NCBI RefSeq assembly: GCF_000621605.1
Contig: NZ_JHXX01000001.1
Coordinates: 124,001 to 188,000 of the forward strand
Direction: 5' to 3'
Origin: Butyrivibrio sp. MC2021
GTDB lineage: Bacteria > Bacillota > Clostridia > Lachnospirales > Lachnospiraceae
DNA: 64,000 bases
Shown piece after piece: positions 49,701 through 57,462 of this stretch; the stretch's first letter is position 1, and each line of letters opens with the position of its first letter. The notes under the pieces were generated by a model. It was not told the origin of the DNA. It saw nothing but the letters and a program-made list of their open reading frames with translations, and made no database searches. Made by a program: the position numbers and the translations under genes.

Positions 49701-49871
49701 ATTACCACAGACGGTGGCTACATGAGCACCGGCGTTCTGGAGATGTCAAACGTAGACCTTTCTTCACAGTTTACAGAGATGATCACAACACAGCGTGGAT
49801 TCCAGGCTAACTCCAGAATCATCACCGTATCCGACACACTTCTTGAGGAACTTACAAACCTGAAGAGATAA
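46746..49871 (+). CDS. flgE: flagellar hook protein FlgE, very long form
   Basis: FlgE, 1041 residues, polymerises into the hook. The N-terminal [32 protein letters not shown] and the C-terminal [41 protein letters not shown] are typical rod/hook ends. Usual FlgE proteins have about 260-500 residues; the excess lies between ~270 and ~850. This centre is visibly more A+T-rich, Thr/Ser/Asp-rich, and internally repeated: [25 protein letters not shown] near 310 and [23 protein letters not shown] near 776. It probably forms outward-facing hook domains. The start at 46746 has GGAGG; the next codon is also ATG. A terminator follows. Confidence 0.93.
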   Translation: [1041 protein letters not shown]

Positions 49872-49892
49872 TCCAATGTTTTTCTAAATATC

Positions 49893-49932
49893 AAAAGAAG
49901 CTATATGTCTCGGCATATAGCTTCTTTTTTCA
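49893..49932 (+). terminator. rho-independent terminator after flgE
   Basis: Nearly 15 bp of perfect pairing, AAGAAGCTATATG with CATATAGCTTCTT, loop TCTCGG, and a run of T at 49925-49930. It ends the fliK-flgD-flgE unit. Confidence 0.93.
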
Positions 49933-49977
49933 TAGTTTTTTAATATTGCTTGCGGGCAACAATGTATAAATGTACGG

Positions 49978-49983
49978 TATAAT
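49978..49983 (+). promoter_or_regulatory. -10 element of the metallophosphoesterase gene
   Basis: TATAAT at 49978-49983, about 40 bases before the start codon, with no clear -35. It suggests separate sigma-A transcription of this inserted gene. Confidence 0.45.
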
Positions 49984-50023
49984 GTAAATAGGGGCTTTAT
50001 ATATTTTAAAAGGAGAAGGGATT

Positions 50024-51151
50024 ATGAGTAGTTTAAGAATGATAATATGGTTCTTCGAAGTGTTGATTTGGTATGGTGTTCTGTATTTTGTTCAGATACC
50101 CCTTAGAAAAAGTGAAAACTGGGTTATAAAGGTTATCGCGCTTCCTGTAAAGCTGTTTTTTATGACCCTGGTTGCTTTTTTGTTCTTTATCATAAACAGT
50201 ACGATAACATATAGGTTCGGCGCTGGCTTTACAGCATTGTATGTGGCAATGGCCGGAGATATATGCGGCGGAATCATTGATTTTGTAAGACGCCTTGTTG
50301 TCAAGTACAGGGGAGGTGCTGATAAAAGTGAATCTTCATTTAATCCAATGATTCTGGTATGCATTAGTTTGGCAGCCTGTATTTTTATATTTATATATGG
50401 CGTTTCAAATTCCGGAAAGATCCATGAGGCTAAGCATGAATGGCAGTCGGATAAACTGTCAAAGACCTATACCATCGCTTTTATATCAGATATTCATGCA
50501 GGCTCATCCCAGCCCTTTGAAACCATACAGAAGCTTGTTGATGATATAAATGCAGAGAATCCTGATTTTATCCTGATTGGCGGAGATGTTACGGATGAAT
50601 GGACATCCTATGAGGAGTTTGTTAAGACCTATGAGATCATGGCAGGCTTAAAAGCTCCTGCTTACATGGTCAACGGAAATCATGAAAGACAGCCAGGCGG
50701 AAAGTATATAGGTGGAAGAACCTATACCAATGAACAGCTTGGTGAAGAGATAGCAAAGGCCGGAATAACTCTTTTGTCTGATGAATTCGTTGAACTTAAT
50801 GATGAAATCGTTCTTCTCGGAAGAGAAGATGAAAGCGTTTCAGAACGTTATAAATGGGAAAAGATGGAAAATCCCTATGATGAATCAAAATTCTTTATAG
50901 TTCTTGATCATCAGCCCTTTGATAAGGAGCAGCTTGCTGCTGAAATTTCGGATCTCCAGCTCTCGGGACATACCCATGCCGGTCAGCTCTGGCCTATGAA
51001 GTACATGTGCCTTCTTTCCGGCCAGCCTGCCTATGGTGAATACATCGAGCCCGGAACCAGGCTCTTTGTAACTGCCGGAACAGGCAACTGGATGATGCCT
51101 CTTAGAACGGAAGAACGTTGTGAATGGGATCTTATTACTTTAACACCGTAA
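50024..51151 (+). CDS. membrane-anchored metallophosphoesterase
   Basis: A 375-residue protein of the calcineurin-like phosphoesterase fold. Three or four hydrophobic segments (~5-25, 35-55, 65-85, 107-127) are followed by the catalytic domain with all metal motifs: SDIHAG, GGDVTDE, GNHE, DHQP and SGHTHAGQ. This is the YkuE/YaeI-like arrangement, in which the domain lies outside the membrane; substrates in that group include UDP-linked lipids or phosphodiesters, but here the substrate is unknown. It stands alone between flgE and flbD with its own -10 element and is the second non-flagellar gene in the cluster. Its start has AAAAGGAG. Confidence 0.88.
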   Translation: MSSLRMIIWFFEVLIWYGVLYFVQIPLRKSENWVIKVIALPVKLFFMTLVAFLFFIINSTITYRFGAGFTALYVAMAGDICGGIIDFVRRLVVKYRGGADKSESSFNPMILVCISLAACIFIFIYGVSNSGKIHEAKHEWQSDKLSKTYTIAFISDIHAGSSQPFETIQKLVDDINAENPDFILIGGDVTDEWTSYEEFVKTYEIMAGLKAPAYMVNGNHERQPGGKYIGGRTYTNEQLGEEIAKAGITLLSDEFVELNDEIVLLGREDESVSERYKWEKMENPYDESKFFIVLDHQPFDKEQLAAEISDLQLSGHTHAGQLWPMKYMCLLSGQPAYGEYIEPGTRLFVTAGTGNWMMPLRTEERCEWDLITLTP

Positions 51152-51257
51152 TTTTATTTTGTAATTTGCTATGTAATAAACAGTAAAAAGTGGTACAATG
51201 AATTTAATACCACAATATGTTGTATTATGCCTTACTATATTTTCTATTAGAGCAAAT

Positions 51258-51301
51258 TAATTTCACCTATTTCTATAAATAGTGAAATTATACTCCGATT
51301 G
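51258..51301 (+). promoter_or_regulatory. sigma-28-like promoter with overlapping inverted repeat before flbD-motAB
   Basis: TAAA (51276-51279), 14 bases, TCCGATTG (51294-51301), the same architecture as the element before fliK. An inverted repeat TAATTTCAC ... TGAAATTA with inner CTATTT/AAATAG (51258-51290, one bulged base) covers the -35, so a regulator could block it. The remaining ~130 bases to flbD are A+T-rich with no gene. Confidence 0.55.
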
Positions 51302-51430
51302 TGACCAAAATGTGAACGATAATTGGAGTATTGGGGGGCGAAAAATGGTAAAATATAGTTAATAGGAAATAAAATTTCAATTTTAGTGAAATTTTTGATG
51401 GTATTGAAATTTTTCAGGGGAGAAGCGGCG

Positions 51431-51607
51431 ATGGAAAAGCATATGCTTCTTTTGACTAAGATGGATACGCGAAAGATACTGATCAACACCAGATGTATCC
51501 AGACAATTGAATCAAATCCAGACACAGTCATAATTCTAAGCGGGGGAAGGAAACTCATAGTTAAGGAGAGCTTGGAAGAGATAGTAAAAATGATCCAGGA
51601 AGGATAA
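51431..51607 (+). CDS. flbD: FlbD/SwrD-like small flagellar protein
   Basis: A 58-residue protein of the FlbD/SwrD family, placed directly before motA as in many Firmicutes. The pattern LLLTKMDTRKILINTRCIQTIESNPDTVIILSGGRKLIVKESLEEIV matches the family, though the usual LNG near the start is replaced by MDT. In Bacillus the homologue promotes motor power. The start is ATG at 51431 eight bases after GGGGAG; another ATG at 51443 is also possible, and the GTG at 51386 lies in the leader. Confidence 0.85.
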   Translation: MEKHMLLLTKMDTRKILINTRCIQTIESNPDTVIILSGGRKLIVKESLEEIVKMIQEG

Positions 51608-51689
51608 CCTTGCTGGTTTATTGTGTTATCTAGGTAAATTTTCTTATGAATTGTTAGTAGTGTAAATATACTATAAGGGGGTATATTGC

Positions 51690-52493
51690 GTGGATATAGG
51701 TTCTTTACTTGGTATCGGATTGTGTTTCCTGTTTATGATCCTCAGTATCGTGTTCTCTGCCGGAATTGCCGGTGTTCAGTATTTCCTGGATGCTCCGTCT
51801 GCGATGATCACGTTCGGAGGAGCGTTCATGGCGGTTTTGGCTTCAAGAACCATGCCCAGTTTTATAAGTGGTCTTAAGTCCTATACGCTGATTTTTAAAA
51901 TGCCTAATTTTGACACCAAGGGCACTATCAAGCAGATCATCGACCTGTCCAATACAGCCCGTAAGGAAGGACTCCTTGCGCTGGAAGAAGCGGCAGGCAA
52001 TCTGGAAGATACTTTCATGAAAAAAGGCGTAGGTCTTATCGTTGACGGTACTGAACCAGAGCTCGTTAAGAGTATTCTTGAGGCTGAGATAGATGCCATG
52101 TCAGAAAGACATAAAGAGAACTATTCATTCTTTGGAGATGTTGCCGGCATGGGCCCTTCCTGGGGTATGATCGGAACCCTCCTTGGACTGGTTCTGATGC
52201 TTCAGAACATGTCAGACCCGTCCTCAATCGGACCGTCCATGGCGGTTGCCCTTATTACGACATTCTACGGTTCAGTTCTTGCCAACTGGTTCTGCTTCCC
52301 TGCAGAGAACAAGCTCAAGGCAAGAGATAACGCAGAATATATGGCAAAAAGTATTATCATCGAAGGCCTTTTGTCTATACAGGCCGGAGAAAACCCCCGT
52401 GTTACCGAAGAGAAGCTTAAATCATTCCTTTCACCTGCTGACAGAGCTGCATATGAAGCAGAGAATGGTTCGGGCGATGGAGGCGGAGAATAA
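51690..52493 (+). CDS. motA: flagellar stator protein MotA
   Basis: MotA, 267 residues, the ion-channel stator subunit. Four hydrophobic segments are visible: two near the N terminus (~5-50), and two at ~150-170 and ~182-202. FFGDVAGMGPSWGMIGTLLGLVLML and the SMAVALITTFYGSVLANWFCFP segment are family hallmarks. The start is GTG at 51690 after AAGGGGG. The stop overlaps the motB start by one base. It is probably transcribed from the sigma-28-like promoter at 51276. Confidence 0.95.
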   Translation: MDIGSLLGIGLCFLFMILSIVFSAGIAGVQYFLDAPSAMITFGGAFMAVLASRTMPSFISGLKSYTLIFKMPNFDTKGTIKQIIDLSNTARKEGLLALEEAAGNLEDTFMKKGVGLIVDGTEPELVKSILEAEIDAMSERHKENYSFFGDVAGMGPSWGMIGTLLGLVLMLQNMSDPSSIGPSMAVALITTFYGSVLANWFCFPAENKLKARDNAEYMAKSIIIEGLLSIQAGENPRVTEEKLKSFLSPADRAAYEAENGSGDGGGE

Positions 52494-53326
52494 TGGCAAA
52501 GAAACCAGAAGAGATAAAACCGGGTTTGCCTGCGTGGCAGGGTACCTTCGGAGATCTGATGAACCTTCTGCTTTGCTTCTTCGTTTTGCTTTTCTCAATG
52601 GCCAGTATGGATGCAGCTAAGTTCGAAGAAGTTGCAGCATCCTTCAGTTCAGCCTTTGGTATTTTTTCCGGAGGTGAGATGGCTATCGGCCAGGGAGCTC
52701 TCATCGGAGACGGTGTATCTCAGCTTAACGAGCTATCCAGCTATACAACCTCAATGGGTGTGGCCCAGAGCGGTGCTGATGCTGAAGAAGAACGTGATGC
52801 TGAAGGGGATATGGATCAGAAAGAGCTTATGGAAGCCGCCGAAGAGGAACAGCTTGAAGCTTCGGCAGAGCTTGCAGAGAAGATAGAAAAAGCTTTGGAA
52901 GAAGGAGAGATAGAAGACCAGGTTTACGTAAATTACACAAGCCAATATGTACAGCTTACTATTCAGGGTTCCATATTGTTTGATTCCGGAAAAGTTGAAC
53001 TGAAGGAGGAATGTTATCCGGTTGTTGATAAGGTGGGACAGATCCTTGAGACCTATGCCGGAGGAACCATTGAGATTGAAGGACATACAGATAATATCCC
53101 CATGGGAGGAAACGGTAAGTATTCCAATAATGATGAACTGAGCTCGGGAAGAGCCCTTTCGGTTTTTTATTATCTGCAGGAAAATACCAATCTGGATATG
53201 TCCAAGATCGTTCACACAGGACGTGGAGAATATGACCCCATAGCCGACAATTCAACAGACGAAGGCAGGGCCAGAAACAGACGAGTTGAAATCAAGATCT
53301 ACAATCCACTTAGCGCTTCATATTGA
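52493..53326 (+). CDS. motB: flagellar stator protein MotB
   Basis: MotB, 277 residues. The single membrane helix (WQGTFGDLMNLLLCFFVLLFSM, ~13-36) contains the essential ion-carrying Asp of GTFGDLMNLL. A ~60-residue acidic Glu-rich linker (~95-145) is followed by an OmpA-like peptidoglycan-binding domain with GHTDNIPMGG, SGRALSVFYYL and RNRRVEIKI. It anchors the stator to the cell wall. The start overlaps the motA stop. Confidence 0.95.
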   Translation: MAKKPEEIKPGLPAWQGTFGDLMNLLLCFFVLLFSMASMDAAKFEEVAASFSSAFGIFSGGEMAIGQGALIGDGVSQLNELSSYTTSMGVAQSGADAEEERDAEGDMDQKELMEAAEEEQLEASAELAEKIEKALEEGEIEDQVYVNYTSQYVQLTIQGSILFDSGKVELKEECYPVVDKVGQILETYAGGTIEIEGHTDNIPMGGNGKYSNNDELSSGRALSVFYYLQENTNLDMSKIVHTGRGEYDPIADNSTDEGRARNRRVEIKIYNPLSASY

Positions 53327-53347
53327 GCAGGAGGTAAATAGCATACA

Positions 53348-53884
53348 ATGAAAAAGAACCTTTTATCTATCATCATTTTGGCACTTTTAGTTGTTAATCT
53401 CGCAATGTCAGGTTTTATGCTCCTTAGTGTAATGTCTACGAATTCGCAGACAACCAAGCTTATTTCGGATATAGCTGCTGCTCTTGAACTTGAGGCCAGC
53501 GGCGGTGCGGGCGGCGGATTTGCCGGTTCTGCAGTTGATGTTGGGGTAGCCAATCTTGCGACCTTCGAACTTACCGGGGATGACAAGATGACCATCAACC
53601 TTAAGGCCGGTGCCGATGGCAAGACCCATTACATGGTAGTGGAAGTGGTATTTTCACTTAATACCGCCAACGCTGATTACGCAACTCTCGGATCTTCTGA
53701 GTCCATGGCTGGTAAGAAGAGTCTTATCAAGGCCAAGGTTCAGGAAGTCCTTTCATCACATACAATGGAGGAGATACAGACCAACGAATCAACCGTTAAG
53801 GACGAGATCCTTGAGGCTGTTCAGGATCTGTTCGGTTCCAACTTTATCTATGACGTAAGCTTTGCAAGTGTGCTTTATCAGTAA
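53348..53884 (+). CDS. fliL: flagellar basal-body-associated protein FliL
   Basis: FliL, 178 residues, a single-pass membrane protein (segment ~7-28) with a Gly/Ala-rich linker and a periplasmic-type domain at ~70-178 (NLATFELTGDDKMTINLKAG, HYMVVEVVFSL, DEILEAVQDLFGSNFIYDVSFASVLYQ). It surrounds the stator and aids torque. The position between motB and fliM is standard. Confidence 0.9.
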   Translation: MKKNLLSIIILALLVVNLAMSGFMLLSVMSTNSQTTKLISDIAAALELEASGGAGGGFAGSAVDVGVANLATFELTGDDKMTINLKAGADGKTHYMVVEVVFSLNTANADYATLGSSESMAGKKSLIKAKVQEVLSSHTMEEIQTNESTVKDEILEAVQDLFGSNFIYDVSFASVLYQ

Positions 53885-53922
53885 TACATATATGAAAAAA
53901 GTTTTAAGAGAGGAGATCCATT

Positions 53923-54906
53923 TTGAGTGAAGTACTGTCACAAAATGAAATAGATAGTCTGCTGGCAGCACTCTCAACCGGTGAGCTTGATGTAGACCAA
54001 ATGCAGGCCGCGGACGAAAAAAAGGTCAAGGATTACGACTTTAAACGTCCTGCGAAGTTCTCCAAGGAACACCTTAGAACCCTGGAAATGATCTACGAGC
54101 ATTATGGCCGACTTTTGTCTACTACGTTGCCTTTGTACCTTCGAAAGAATGTATCGGTTTCCGTGGCGAACTCTGAGACTGTTACTTACTCCGAGTTCAG
54201 TAATGCGCTTTCCAACCCTGTTATTCTGGGAGTTATCAATTTCCTTCCGCTGCAGGGTACCATCATTCTTGAGTTGCAGGCAAATATAGGTTTTTCCTTT
54301 ATTGACAGAATGCTTGGAGGAGAGGGAGGAACACTGGATAAACCCAGACCCTTTACCGACATTGAGATGCCCCTTATAGAAAAGCTCGTTACCATCTGCA
54401 TGCAGCTGATGGTTGAGCCCTGGCAGAACGTTGTTGCCATCAATCCCGTTATGGAGAGGATCGAGACTAATCCGCAGTTTGCGCAGGTTATCTCTCCCAC
54501 GGATATGATCGCTATCGTAACACTTAACATCAAGATAGGTGAAACAGAAGGACTTATGAACGTCTGTCTTCCATATTTCACCCTGGAGAGTGTTATGGAT
54601 AAGCTGAATACCAAGTTCTGGTTCTCTACCATGCAGAAGAACAACGATGAGGACTACGAAGAACATCTTGAGACCATGGTCAAACATGTGGATGTTCCGG
54701 TGAAAGCCATTCTTGGTAAGTGCAATGTTTCAGTCAATGATTTTGTTCATTTGCAGGCCGGAGATATTATCAGGCTTGATAACAGAGTGAATACGGACAT
54801 GCAGATCTACGTTGGGAATATTTTTAAATTTACTGCATTGCCCGGTACTGCAAAAGATAAGTATGCCGTCAAAATAACGTCGGTAGTTAGAGAGGAGGAT
54901 GAGTAG
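53923..54906 (+). CDS. fliM: flagellar motor switch protein FliM
   Basis: FliM, 327 residues. It begins with the CheY-binding peptide VLSQNEIDSLLAAL, then the CheC-like middle domain (LQGTIILELQANIGFSFIDRMLGGEGG) that binds FliG, and the C-terminal SpoA domain (VPVKAILGKCNVSVNDFVHLQAGDIIRLD). The start is TTG at 53923 after AGAGGAGA; no ATG is available before the CheY-binding segment. The stop is three bases before fliY. Confidence 0.96.
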   Translation: MSEVLSQNEIDSLLAALSTGELDVDQMQAADEKKVKDYDFKRPAKFSKEHLRTLEMIYEHYGRLLSTTLPLYLRKNVSVSVANSETVTYSEFSNALSNPVILGVINFLPLQGTIILELQANIGFSFIDRMLGGEGGTLDKPRPFTDIEMPLIEKLVTICMQLMVEPWQNVVAINPVMERIETNPQFAQVISPTDMIAIVTLNIKIGETEGLMNVCLPYFTLESVMDKLNTKFWFSTMQKNNDEDYEEHLETMVKHVDVPVKAILGKCNVSVNDFVHLQAGDIIRLDNRVNTDMQIYVGNIFKFTALPGTAKDKYAVKITSVVREEDE

Positions 54907-54909
54907 AGC

Positions 54910-56130
54910 ATGGATGGAATGTTATCCCAGGACGAAATTAATGCTTTACTGGCCGGTATGGATACATCAGGAGGTGGAGATGCATCCGGTGGCGGAGACG
55001 CCCCCGCGGAAGCAGCTGCGGCCACACCACCTTCAGCAGGGGGAATAGACGAATCACTTCTTACTGATTCTGAAAAGGATGCCATCGGAGAGGTGGCTAA
55101 TATCAGCATGGGCTCTTCTGCCACAACGCTGTATTCCCTTGTTAACCAGAAAGTAAATATCACGACTCCTCAGGTAGAACTTGCAACCTGGGAGACCGTT
55201 ATTAACAATTACGAGAGGCCCTGTGTATTTATTCAGATCAAATACACCGTAGGTCTCGACGGAACCAATATCCTTATTCTGAAGGAACATGACGTTATGG
55301 TCATCACCGACCTCATGATGGGCGGTGACGGAACCAATACTGAGGGTGAGATCGGAGAGCTCCAGCTGTCAGCTATTTCTGAGGCTATGAACCAGATGAT
55401 GGGTGCTGCTGCCACATCACTTTCAACAATGATCAACCAGAAGGTAGACATCAGCCCTCCGCAGGCTACTCTTCTTGATATGATCAATGATGATCCTTCC
55501 GATATCGCTGAGTTCCTTACCGGAACCTTTGTAAGGATTTCCTTCAAGATGCAGGTAGGAGACCTGGTGGATTCAACTCTTATGCAGTTGTATCCTATAG
55601 ACTTCGCCAAGACTCTCAAGGATACCGTTATCTCCGGTGATTCCGGCGGAGCTGCTGAGCCTGCACCTGCTCCGGCACCGGCCCCTGCGCCTGCACCCGC
55701 TCTGGAACCCGCTCCAATGCCTGCTCCGGATCCTTCAATGATGCAGGGAATGCCTCAGATGGGAATGCCACAGATGGGTATGCCTCAGATGATGCCCCAG
55801 ATGGCAATGCCTCAGATGATGCCACAGATGATGAATATGAATATTCAGCCTGCCCAGTTCCAGAATTTCGCAGGTGGAACAACCATCATGGCAGGTGGTG
55901 AAAATATCGGTATCATCAAGGATGTACCTCTTGAAGTAACTGTTGAGCTTGGAAGAACAGCCAAGCCCATTGCAGATATTCTTGATTTTGCTCCGGGAAC
56001 CATCATAGAGCTTGATAAGGTTGCCGGTGAGCCCGTGGACGTTCTCGTAAACGGTAAGTTCGTGGCAAAGGGAGAGGTTGTAGTAATCGAAGAAAGTTTT
56101 GGTGTACGTGTAACTGAGATCGTACAGTAA
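54910..56130 (+). CDS. fliY: flagellar motor switch phosphatase FliY (CheC-FliN fusion)
   Basis: 406 residues. An N-terminal CheY-binding-like peptide (MLSQDEINALLAGMD) is followed by a CheC-type domain (~55-240) with both phosphatase motifs (DAIGEVANISMG and SAISEAMNQMMG), then a FliN/SpoA domain (~325-406). FliY serves as FliN in the switch and dephosphorylates CheY-P. The linker (~240-310) is unusual: a Pro-Ala run and then repeated Met-Pro-Gln-Met units, visible as a tandem DNA repeat at about 55745-55835. No cheY gene lies next to it, unlike in Bacillus. A simple FliN label would understate the protein. Confidence 0.93.
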   Translation: MDGMLSQDEINALLAGMDTSGGGDASGGGDAPAEAAAATPPSAGGIDESLLTDSEKDAIGEVANISMGSSATTLYSLVNQKVNITTPQVELATWETVINNYERPCVFIQIKYTVGLDGTNILILKEHDVMVITDLMMGGDGTNTEGEIGELQLSAISEAMNQMMGAAATSLSTMINQKVDISPPQATLLDMINDDPSDIAEFLTGTFVRISFKMQVGDLVDSTLMQLYPIDFAKTLKDTVISGDSGGAAEPAPAPAPAPAPAPALEPAPMPAPDPSMMQGMPQMGMPQMGMPQMMPQMAMPQMMPQMMNMNIQPAQFQNFAGGTTIMAGGENIGIIKDVPLEVTVELGRTAKPIADILDFAPGTIIELDKVAGEPVDVLVNGKFVAKGEVVVIEESFGVRVTEIVQ

Positions 56131-56147
56131 ATAAAGGGAGACCGAAG

Positions 56148-56489
56148 ATGACGGGGAGTACTTATTTACAGTTTATTTCGGTCCTGATCATATTTATCCT
56201 GGTTCTTGCGCTTTCATATTTTGTTACAAAATGGATTGCTGATTATCAAAAAGGGGCAGGCTCGGCGGGGAAAAACATCAGCGTTATAGAGACCTGCAGA
56301 ATATCCCAGACCAAGTATATTCAGATAATCCGTATAGGAAGCAGATACACAGCGATAGCTGTATCAAAGGACCAGGTGACATCCTTGGGGGATGTGGCCG
56401 AAGAGGACCTTATCCTTAAGGATGAAACTCAGGAAAACATAAGCTTTAAAGAAATGCTAGAAAAAATCAAAGGCGAGAAAAAGAGTTAA
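56148..56489 (+). CDS. fliO: flagellar biosynthetic protein FliO (FliZ-type)
   Basis: A 113-residue protein with one N-terminal membrane segment (~8-28) and a small cytoplasmic domain of the FliO family (KNISVIETCRISQTKYIQIIRIGSRYTAIAVSKDQV). It helps assemble FliP in the export gate. The stop overlaps the fliP start by one base. The family is weakly conserved; the position between fliY and fliP supports the call. Confidence 0.85.
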   Translation: MTGSTYLQFISVLIIFILVLALSYFVTKWIADYQKGAGSAGKNISVIETCRISQTKYIQIIRIGSRYTAIAVSKDQVTSLGDVAEEDLILKDETQENISFKEMLEKIKGEKKS

Positions 56490-57427
56490 TGAACATTTTC
56501 AGGGGAGATGGGAATTTCAATCTAAAACATAATTTAAAGAAGGGGCTCATGGCAGCTCTTGCTTTAATCTGCATGTTTGCATTTCTTTCTTTTTCCATCC
56601 CTATAACAGCAACTGCTACAGAAAACATCATACAGGACACAACGCCTACGGATCCGACATTGGATGAAGAAGAGCATCTTACGGGATCCAAGGAGGAGAG
56701 GACCAATATCAATCCTCCCGGAGCTTCCGAGGATCCGGATGATCTCAAGGAGCTCAATATTGCCAATACGGTCACAGTAACCTATGACAACGGCAATGGC
56801 TCTCTGAACGGGGCTCTTAGGATCCTTATAACTTTAACACTGATATCACTGGCCCCAACGCTGATCGTAATGATGACTTCTTTTACAAGAGTCATTGTTG
56901 CACTGCATTTTACCAGAACTGCCATAGGAACTCAGACTTCACCGCCCAACCTGGTGCTGATAGGTATTGCGCTGTTTATGACACTTTTTATAATGCAGCC
57001 CACCCTGAAGGAAGCCTATGACACAGCGGTCATTCCCTTTGAAGATGGTCAGATGGATCAGCAGGAGTTCATTGATACGGCCATGAAGCCCTTCAGACAG
57101 TTCATGTACGGCCAGACTCAGACCAAGGACGTCAGGCTCTTCATGGAAATAGATGGTATAGAATGGGACGGCGAGCTTGACAGCATTCCAAATGTGGTTC
57201 TGGTTCCGAGCTTTATAGTCAGCGAGCTTAGAACAGCGTTTATCATCGGATTTTTGATCTATGTACCTTTTATTGTAATAGACATGGTTGTGGCGTCGGT
57301 ACTTATGAGTATGGGTATGATGATGCTGCCGCCCACCACCATTTCCCTGCCTTTCAAGATCCTTCTTTTTGTCCTTGCAGACGGATGGAGTCTTGTCATC
57401 GGCAATATCGTTAAATCATTTTACTGA
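56489..57427 (+). CDS. fliP: flagellar export gate protein FliP
   Basis: FliP, 312 residues. The conserved core has four membrane segments and family motifs SFTRVIVALHFTR, PFRQFMYGQTQTKD and VVLVPSFIVSELRTAFIIGFLIYVPFIVIDM. An N-terminal cleavable-type hydrophobic segment (~20-45) is followed by an acidic, Pro-rich stretch of about 60 residues, longer than in most homologues. The start at 56489 overlaps fliO; a Met at residue 21 is an alternative. Confidence 0.95.
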   Translation: MNIFRGDGNFNLKHNLKKGLMAALALICMFAFLSFSIPITATATENIIQDTTPTDPTLDEEEHLTGSKEERTNINPPGASEDPDDLKELNIANTVTVTYDNGNGSLNGALRILITLTLISLAPTLIVMMTSFTRVIVALHFTRTAIGTQTSPPNLVLIGIALFMTLFIMQPTLKEAYDTAVIPFEDGQMDQQEFIDTAMKPFRQFMYGQTQTKDVRLFMEIDGIEWDGELDSIPNVVLVPSFIVSELRTAFIIGFLIYVPFIVIDMVVASVLMSMGMMMLPPTTISLPFKILLFVLADGWSLVIGNIVKSFY

Positions 57428-57462
57428 TCATTTCAAAAAACCATTAAGGAGGGAAGACGCTT

